A stretch of DNA of 19,788 nucleotides, taken from assembly GCA_002402725.1 (NCBI GenBank), contig DHGL01000047.1:1-19788 (forward strand), given 5' to 3'. The translations under genes were made by a program, and so were the position numbers. This document shows, one piece after another, positions 15,605 to 19,788 of the stretch. Position 1 is the stretch's first letter, and each line of letters begins with the position of its first letter. The notes beneath the pieces are model-generated. The model was not told the origin of the DNA and made no database searches. It saw nothing but the letters and a program-made list of their open reading frames with translations. This DNA is from Anaerolineaceae bacterium UBA4799. Lineage in GTDB: Bacteria; Chloroflexota; Anaerolineae; Anaerolineales; Anaerolineaceae.

Positions 15605-16984
15605 TTACCGGTATAAAGCCACGCCATGGGTATTGGTAATGTTGTAAGCACAAAAAGGAACCAGTTTACCGCCTTCCCCGGCAACATTGATACAGCAATC
15701 CTGCAATAAGTCCAGGTCCAGGTTCCAGGCATCTTGAAAAGCCATACCTGAGACTGAGAAGAGATGGGTTTTTGAACGTTCCAGGATTAAGTCCCAGTCG
15801 CCCATGGAAGTCGATTCCCCGCAGCGAGTGGATGCTGTATTCGATGGATATGTCCAGTTCCTGGCAACGAACGACCTGGTCCTTTTCAAGGCTTTGCTGG
15901 CATCCTCAGGCTTATTACATCCGCAGCTTTTTTCTGCCTGGTTTTTTACAGCAAGCAGCTTACCATCAGGCATGAGGATATAGGAGCAGTGAAAGGAACA
16001 GTAGGAATTTTCGCTGCCTTTTGGATGAAAATCTTTAGTTTTTACCAAACCACCGCTCTGTACTTCCATAGCGCGTAGAATCTCCGGAATGGTAAGGCGA
16101 TTTTCATCCTGCGGCTCTGAGGGGAAACGGCCAAAATAACTGATGGGTTGAAAATGAATCCCGCGGACAACCGGGTAATGATCCAGGGCGAACCGGATAA
16201 TGTTGCCCAGGTCCGTATCGTTGATTCCCGGCACAATGGTCGGAACCAACACCACGCCTAATGAAAGCTCGCGGCAATTGTGGATGACCTGCTTTTTCAA
16301 GTCGAGAATCTCTCTACCGCGAATGGCCTGGTATATCGCGTCTGTTGTACCATCAAATTGCAGATAGACCACCCCAAGGCCGGCTTCTTTCAAACGGGCT
16401 AGATAATCCCGATCACTGGCTACGCGCAGTCCATTGGTATTCAGTTGAAAGTAGGTGAATCCCGCTCTCCTCCCCATTTCGATGATCTGCGCCAGATCAT
16501 CGCGAACGCAGGGTTCACCTCCTGAGAGTTGTACATTAAAAGGACCACCCGCCTCTAGCATGCGCTCGTACCACAACGAAATTGTGGATATTGGCACATC
16601 CGCTGCGCCATTTTCTCCTGATGAAGCAAAACATACCGGGCAGCCAAGGTCACAACGGCTGGTCACCTCCAGCAGTACACAGCAGGGTTGCTGACGGTGT
16701 TCTGCGCATAACCCGCAATCAAAGGGGCAACCTTTCTCCACCCGGGTAAAGGGATGCTCAGGATGATTGGGGATTTTTTCGCGGCGCCAACTGTCATAAT
16801 CCGGTGCGCCGCGCCACAGGATGGTTCGAAAAAAACCATGTTCGCTGCAGTTCTTCTCCAGGTAAACATCATCCCCATATTGAACGCGCGAAGCCTGGAG
16901 CCGTTTTAGACACACGGGGCAAATACTGTGTGTGCGAAGGATTACACGACCATTGATAAGCGGTTTAGGCTTCACTGAGTTCAT
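15605..16984 (-). CDS. Cys-rich radical SAM protein, TrsS-like (Cys form)
   Basis: 459 residues from the ATG at 16984, with GGTGG nine bases upstream; the frame remains open to 17062 but that extension overlaps the preceding gene. The radical SAM motif C111xxxC115xxC118 (CDLGCPVC) binds the 4Fe-4S cluster that cleaves SAM. An N-terminal module has CPVC at 22-25, Cys46 in KNCSEHG, and CPFDCGLC at 86-93, as in the group that includes tetraether lipid synthase Tes and MoaA-like proteins. QLSGGEP and FTYFQLNTNG are later barrel elements. The C-terminus has a CGCN segment, an RCGES segment and a conserved GMAFQDAWNLDL plus FCAYN motif. I recall relatives annotated as radical SAM (seleno)protein TrsS. 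No in-frame TGA interrupts this gene, so it is the Cys version. The substrate is unknown. Confidence 0.88.
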   Translation of the reverse strand: MNSVKPKPLINGRVILRTHSICPVCLKRLQASRVQYGDDVYLEKNCSEHGFFRTILWRGAPDYDSWRREKIPNHPEHPFTRVEKGCPFDCGLCAEHRQQPCCVLLEVTSRCDLGCPVCFASSGENGAADVPISTISLWYERMLEAGGPFNVQLSGGEPCVRDDLAQIIEMGRRAGFTYFQLNTNGLRVASDRDYLARLKEAGLGVVYLQFDGTTDAIYQAIRGREILDLKKQVIHNCRELSLGVVLVPTIVPGINDTDLGNIIRFALDHYPVVRGIHFQPISYFGRFPSEPQDENRLTIPEILRAMEVQSGGLVKTKDFHPKGSENSYCSFHCSYILMPDGKLLAVKNQAEKSCGCNKPEDASKALKRTRSFVARNWTYPSNTASTRCGESTSMGDWDLILERSKTHLFSVSGMAFQDAWNLDLDLLQDCCINVAGEGGKLVPFCAYNITNTHGVALYR

Positions 16985-17405
16985 AACCATATTCCACCAA
17001 TAACTCCTTGCACTTTTGGAAAACAGATAGCACGATCCCCGGGCAGCGAGCCGCGTACTCATCCTTGCGGCCCGCTAATATTCTCTCGCAGTCGATCCCG
17101 CCGTACTTAATACCAATTTCCTTTTTAAACCAGTCTACCAGGTCATTCAGCATTAGGTAAAGGCGATCATCATCTTCTTCAGCAGAAGTTCCCCTGCCCG
17201 CGTAATACCCCAGCAGGCAAGCGCCCCCTGTCAATGCGCCGCAGTTTTGACCGGAGAATCCAATCCCCCCAGCCAGCGCGTGCATACTGCGCACAAGCGC
17301 AGGGTTCTCCTTTCCCTGCAAATCTAGCCCCATCAACATCAAAACCTGGCTGCAGTAAAAACCATGCTCGCCATATTTCAGGATTTCAGGCAGATCATCC
17401 ATCAT
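16965..17405 (-). CDS. C-GCAxxG-C-C family redox-type protein
   Basis: 146 residues from the first of two adjacent ATGs (17405 and 17402); GGAGG ends 3 bases before the first and 6 before the second, so the second may be used. Cysteines are at 18, 55, 63, 106, 121 and 132, with QNCGALTGGACLLG at 53-66 as the central motif, DCERIL at 105-110 and RCPGIV at 120-125. These match the conserved spacing of the C-GCAxxG-C-C family, found in anaerobes beside redox enzymes and often thought to carry a metal or disulfide centre. It is mostly helical with no membrane segment. It overlaps the upstream methyltransferase by 11 bases and the radical SAM start by 20. As I recall it corresponds to the DVU_1555 family. 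The first Cys of the GC motif is preceded by Asn here, not Gly. Confidence 0.87.
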   Translation of the reverse strand: MMDDLPEILKYGEHGFYCSQVLMLMGLDLQGKENPALVRSMHALAGGIGFSGQNCGALTGGACLLGYYAGRGTSAEEDDDRLYLMLNDLVDWFKKEIGIKYGGIDCERILAGRKDEYAARCPGIVLSVFQKCKELLVEYGYELSEA

Positions 17406-18159
17406 TAACCTCCGGGGTTTCGAGAGCCAGGGGCTTCTCGAAGATCGCCAGGTAATAACCCAGGCGTATGTGGTTCAAGGCTTGTGCATACTCCTCATTT
17501 TGTGCCTTTTCTGCTGAGAGTTGGCAAAAAACTTTTGTAATCGAACCCAGGCGAAAGATTTGTCCGACCATCCACTGCTTCAACAGCGCAGTATGATCCT
17601 CCCAGGCAAGTGTTCTTAACCCCGCTGCTGCAATCAGATTCTCGACCTCTTCCTGGGTCATGGCACCAGCCAGGCAGGTACTTACAGAAATAACTTGCTT
17701 GAAATTATCCCCTATGACTTCCCTGAGATAGATATCCGTCAAAACAATCTTTCCACCGGGTTTCAACACCCTCATTATCTCCACCAGGCAATGCAAAGGC
17801 TCAAAGGTCAAAGAAAGCGCGCATTCCATGAAAACACCGTCGAAATAACCTGGCGCTATCGGAATTCTTAAAACATCGCCCCTGAGCAGGTTCAATCGCG
17901 CTGGTTCGCTTTGCGCGCCTGCAAGCGCTTTGCCAGACCTGTCCATTCCCAATGCCTTCAGTCCTGGTTTATCTGCCAGGTAATTTACCGTCGCGCCAGT
18001 TCCGCAAGCCACATCCAGGATGTGCGCCTGAGCTGGAAAGCCACAAAGGGCAAACGCCCGCTCTGTGACGATCAAGCCTCCGGGACGGTTGGTATGGACG
18101 CACTCCTCAGAATCCTGCGTGACAGAAAACAATCCACAGCTGGCACAATCCGATATCAT
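17395..18159 (-). CDS. Class I SAM methyltransferase of the cluster (TrsM-like)
   Basis: 254 residues. Motif I is ILDVACGTGATV at 47-58, followed by GMDRSGKAL at strand 2 and the motif IV/post-motif elements YFDGVFMECALSL and VLKPGGKIVLTDIYL, as in UbiE/arsenite-methyltransferase-type enzymes. Before the Rossmann domain sits a Cys-bearing N-terminus (CASC at 5-8, Cys20), unusual for plain methyltransferases and perhaps a metal site. Its ATG overlaps the preceding stop as ATGA, with GGAAGA as Shine-Dalgarno, and its 3' end overlaps the next gene. I recall the family being annotated as DVU_1556/TrsM. The methyl acceptor is unknown; given its neighbours, an intermediate of the same pathway is the simplest inference. 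Confidence 0.85.
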   Translation of the reverse strand: MISDCASCGLFSVTQDSEECVHTNRPGGLIVTERAFALCGFPAQAHILDVACGTGATVNYLADKPGLKALGMDRSGKALAGAQSEPARLNLLRGDVLRIPIAPGYFDGVFMECALSLTFEPLHCLVEIMRVLKPGGKIVLTDIYLREVIGDNFKQVISVSTCLAGAMTQEEVENLIAAAGLRTLAWEDHTALLKQWMVGQIFRLGSITKVFCQLSAEKAQNEEYAQALNHIRLGYYLAIFEKPLALETPEVNDG

Positions 18160-18368
18160 TTGTCTTCCAGAAGTCTTTCGACCTCGAGCATTTTCCCCAA
18201 CGCCATTTCAGGCGGCACCAGTGCGCGCTTGCATTTGGTGCACATTAATAGATCCACTGGATATCCCGATCCAAGATAACTTACGTTAACCCTGCTAAGA
18301 CGTAAAGGTTCCCCACATTTCCCGCAAATCCATTCTGTTGGCGCGTTGCCCGACTCAGGTGCTGTCAT
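18156..18368 (-). CDS. Small zinc-ribbon/rubredoxin-like protein
   Basis: 70 residues with two Cys pairs, ICGKCGEPL at 14-22 and MCTKCKRALV at 42-51, giving a CxxC-x25-28-CxxC knuckle typical of rubredoxin-like or zinc-ribbon folds. The C-terminal 18 residues are helical (ALGKMLEVERLLEDK). A strong GGGAGGAG lies upstream. Both ends overlap their neighbours by ATGA junctions, so it is clearly a translated member of the operon. I recall it as the DVU_1557 family 'redox protein'. Whether the site binds iron or zinc cannot be told from sequence; it might carry electrons from the adjacent oxidoreductase to the radical SAM enzyme. Confidence 0.85.
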   Translation of the reverse strand: MTAPESGNAPTEWICGKCGEPLRLSRVNVSYLGSGYPVDLLMCTKCKRALVPPEMALGKMLEVERLLEDK

Positions 18369-19788
18369 AAGCTTGTATCTCCTCCCACTACCATGCGATG
18401 GCTGTATGCATCAAGCACGATATAGGTATCCTCTTGTTTCGTAAATTCCACCCAATAGGTGATCAGGTTGGGTTTGTAAGAAGCGATGGAATGCCCGTTG
18501 CTCTTGTTGATAAAGTATTCACCACTGGTTTCAACATGCTCGATCACCTTTTGAATATCCTCCACCAGGATTAATCGCGCCTCCAGGATATCCCGCATCC
18601 CGCTGCTCAACTGGAGTTTTATCTTTTCGTAGGTTTCCATAATCCCATCTCCCTTCCCCAATAAACGCTTCTCCATCCTCTGTTTTATGCGTATTCGGTT
18701 TTCGTGCCTTTGGGAATAATCCGGCGGCTTTCTTTTTGCAAGCGCAGCAACATCACGACCATAGATGAGGTCCAAAAGATGCAACGTGGGTTTTCCCTCT
18801 GCCGCAAAGAGGTCCCGGCACATCACGCAATAGGTTAGATAGTCTGATTCATCTTCATTTATTCTACGCTGAATAGTCTTGTGCGCCAGGTCAGGATTAG
18901 CCAACCAGGCAACCCCACCATAACCGCAGCATTCAGTTAAAGAACGGGACATGCGTAGTTCTGAATAGTTGATCCCTAAGCGCTCAATGACCCCCCTGGC
19001 AAAATTTTGCCATTCCGGTTCATACCGGCTGGTACATGGATCGTGGATTTTGTATTCTTGGGTGGTTTTTTGGCGCACTGATGCGAGTTGTTCGTTTTTT
19101 AGCAGGAATTCCCACAAAGATATTGTTTCCACCCCTGGGATTATCTGTTGGAGGGCTTTGTTGCAGCTGGAACACGCAAGGATGAATTTGGGGTTTCCCA
19201 GGGATTCCCATTCGCTGCGGATGGCAGTACCGCTCTCCATAAATAACGCTTCTTCTCCCGACCACTGGGCAGGAGAGCCGCAACAGCGCAACATGATTCC
19301 CAGATTTTCCACCTGTTTACGCAGGTCATCATAGATCAAGGAGATGTATTCCGGGTTTGACGCGGCCAACTGACATCCGGGAAATAGCAGATAATCACAT
19401 TTTTCTTCGCCTGGTACGGGGTATGTAAACGCGAACCGCGGGCTATTGCTGAATGCCATATCCCGCAACGCAAAATCATGCGCTGAGATCGGCATTTTCT
19501 TAGTCTCTACCATTGTTTTGCGGGTTTGCTCGATGACCTCGGCGAAATTCAGGTCGGTGGGGCACACCTCACCGCAAAGACCGCACAACGTGCAGGAATT
19601 GATGAACTTATTACCTCTTCTTTGGTGCATGATGATGGAGAGATTGTTATAAATATCCCTGACGTATTTTCGCGGGTAAGCGCCGTATTCTGACAAATAA
19701 GTACAAACCTTCACGCACTCCATGCAATCGCACAACAGGCAGCGCCTGGCTTCAGCAATCGCTTCATCCGGGGTGTAGCCGTTGAATA
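18365..19788 (-). CDS. Fe-S and CCG-domain oxidoreductase, C-terminal part (cut by right window edge)
   Basis: 473 residues are visible and the frame is open through the right edge. The TTG at 19735 is an internal Leu codon, not a start, because upstream codons encode GYTPDEAIAEARRCLLCDC, the linker that precedes the Fe-S cysteines in pyridine-nucleotide-disulfide oxidoreductases fused to ferredoxin-like domains. Cluster 1 is CLLCDCMECVKVC at visible residues 16-28; cluster 2 is CTLCGLCGEVCP at 65-76. Two CCG (heterodisulfide-reductase subunit B-type) domains follow, with FPGCQ, RCCGSP and CSSC in the first, and HDPCTS, ECCGYGG and CVMC in the second. A polar domain with a long helix ends the protein. 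I infer a flavin-binding N-terminal half outside the window; I recall this as the DVU_1558 family. It would feed electrons into the downstream proteins. Confidence 0.88.
   Translation of the reverse strand, partial: FNGYTPDEAIAEARRCLLCDCMECVKVCTYLSEYGAYPRKYVRDIYNNLSIIMHQRRGNKFINSCTLCGLCGEVCPTDLNFAEVIEQTRKTMVETKKMPISAHDFALRDMAFSNSPRFAFTYPVPGEEKCDYLLFPGCQLAASNPEYISLIYDDLRKQVENLGIMLRCCGSPAQWSGEEALFMESGTAIRSEWESLGNPKFILACSSCNKALQQIIPGVETISLWEFLLKNEQLASVRQKTTQEYKIHDPCTSRYEPEWQNFARGVIERLGINYSELRMSRSLTECCGYGGVAWLANPDLAHKTIQRRINEDESDYLTYCVMCRDLFAAEGKPTLHLLDLIYGRDVAALAKRKPPDYSQRHENRIRIKQRMEKRLLGKGDGIMETYEKIKLQLSSGMRDILEARLILVEDIQKVIEHVETSGEYFINKSNGHSIASYKPNLITYWVEFTKQEDTYIVLDAYSHRMVVGGDTSL

Noticed and set aside
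15589..15732. 48-residue hydrophobic N-terminal extension of the ligase, resembling a membrane anchor
   Set aside because: It overlaps the conserved C-terminus of the radical SAM gene (DAWNLDL, FCAYN) in another frame; PaaK-like proteins start near the ATG at 15588.
15605..18159. Selenocysteine insertion in the radical SAM or neighbouring genes
   Set aside because: Each gene is a full-length frame with no internal TGA, and stops coincide with expected family ends.
19733..19735. TTG as start of the CCG-domain oxidoreductase
   Set aside because: The frame is open through the edge and the residues before it (GYTPDEAIAEARRCL) are a conserved linker including the first cluster Cys.

Overview
The window looks like a chromosomal segment of a mesophilic anaerobic bacterium, most probably Chloroflexota (Anaerolineae-like). 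That assignment is inferred from overall protein style, moderate GC content and the mix of housekeeping genes; no single marker proves it. Nearly all the DNA is coding. There is no insertion sequence, CRISPR array, phage gene or tRNA that I can see.

Layout, left to right. (1) 1-527, minus: the N-terminal part of mutL, cut by the left edge, divergent from a plus-strand operon of a HAD phosphatase, a 93-residue single-pass membrane protein and an S41 (CtpA-like) protease (602-2808). (2) 2872-3804: a consensus sigma70 promoter, a small two-S1-domain RNA-binding protein and a strong terminator. (3) 3832-5606: a leader with an attenuator-like hairpin, then pyrG. (4) 5619-7079: an unassigned GT-B-like protein. 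(5) 7066-8532: a 3 x 14 bp tandem repeat, then eno and its terminator. (6) 8664-9422: a SAM methyltransferase, convergent with a minus-strand operon ruvB-queA-udg (12175 down to 9430). (7) 12265-12921: upp, convergent with tpiA across a bidirectional terminator. (8) 13831-14314: the RNase P RNA gene rnpB with its own promoter. (9) 14254-19788, minus: a tightly packed six-gene redox and radical-SAM cluster whose first gene runs off the right edge.

Region 9 is the most interesting. In transcription order it encodes an Fe-S/CCG-domain oxidoreductase fragment, a 70-residue zinc-ribbon-like protein, a class I methyltransferase, a C-GCAxxG-C-C-type cysteine protein, a Cys-rich radical SAM enzyme (Cys-only, no selenocysteine codon) and a PaaK-like adenylate-forming ligase. 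Four of the five junctions overlap and the fifth has a 16-base gap. From memory, the gene set and order match a locus in sulfate reducers around DVU_1553-DVU_1558 of Desulfovibrio vulgaris that lies near a molybdenum-containing aldehyde oxidoreductase. The biochemical product is not known to me. A pathway that activates a carboxylate, modifies it by radical and methyl-transfer chemistry and draws electrons from a flavin/Fe-S module is a reasonable hypothesis.

Regulatory points: three genes (mutL, the HAD gene, ruvB) have a -10-like hexamer ending 6-7 bases before the start codon and no convincing Shine-Dalgarno, suggesting leaderless mRNAs. The pyrG leader could use CTP-sensitive attenuation. 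The 3' end of rnpB overlaps the 3' end of the ligase gene on the opposite strand.
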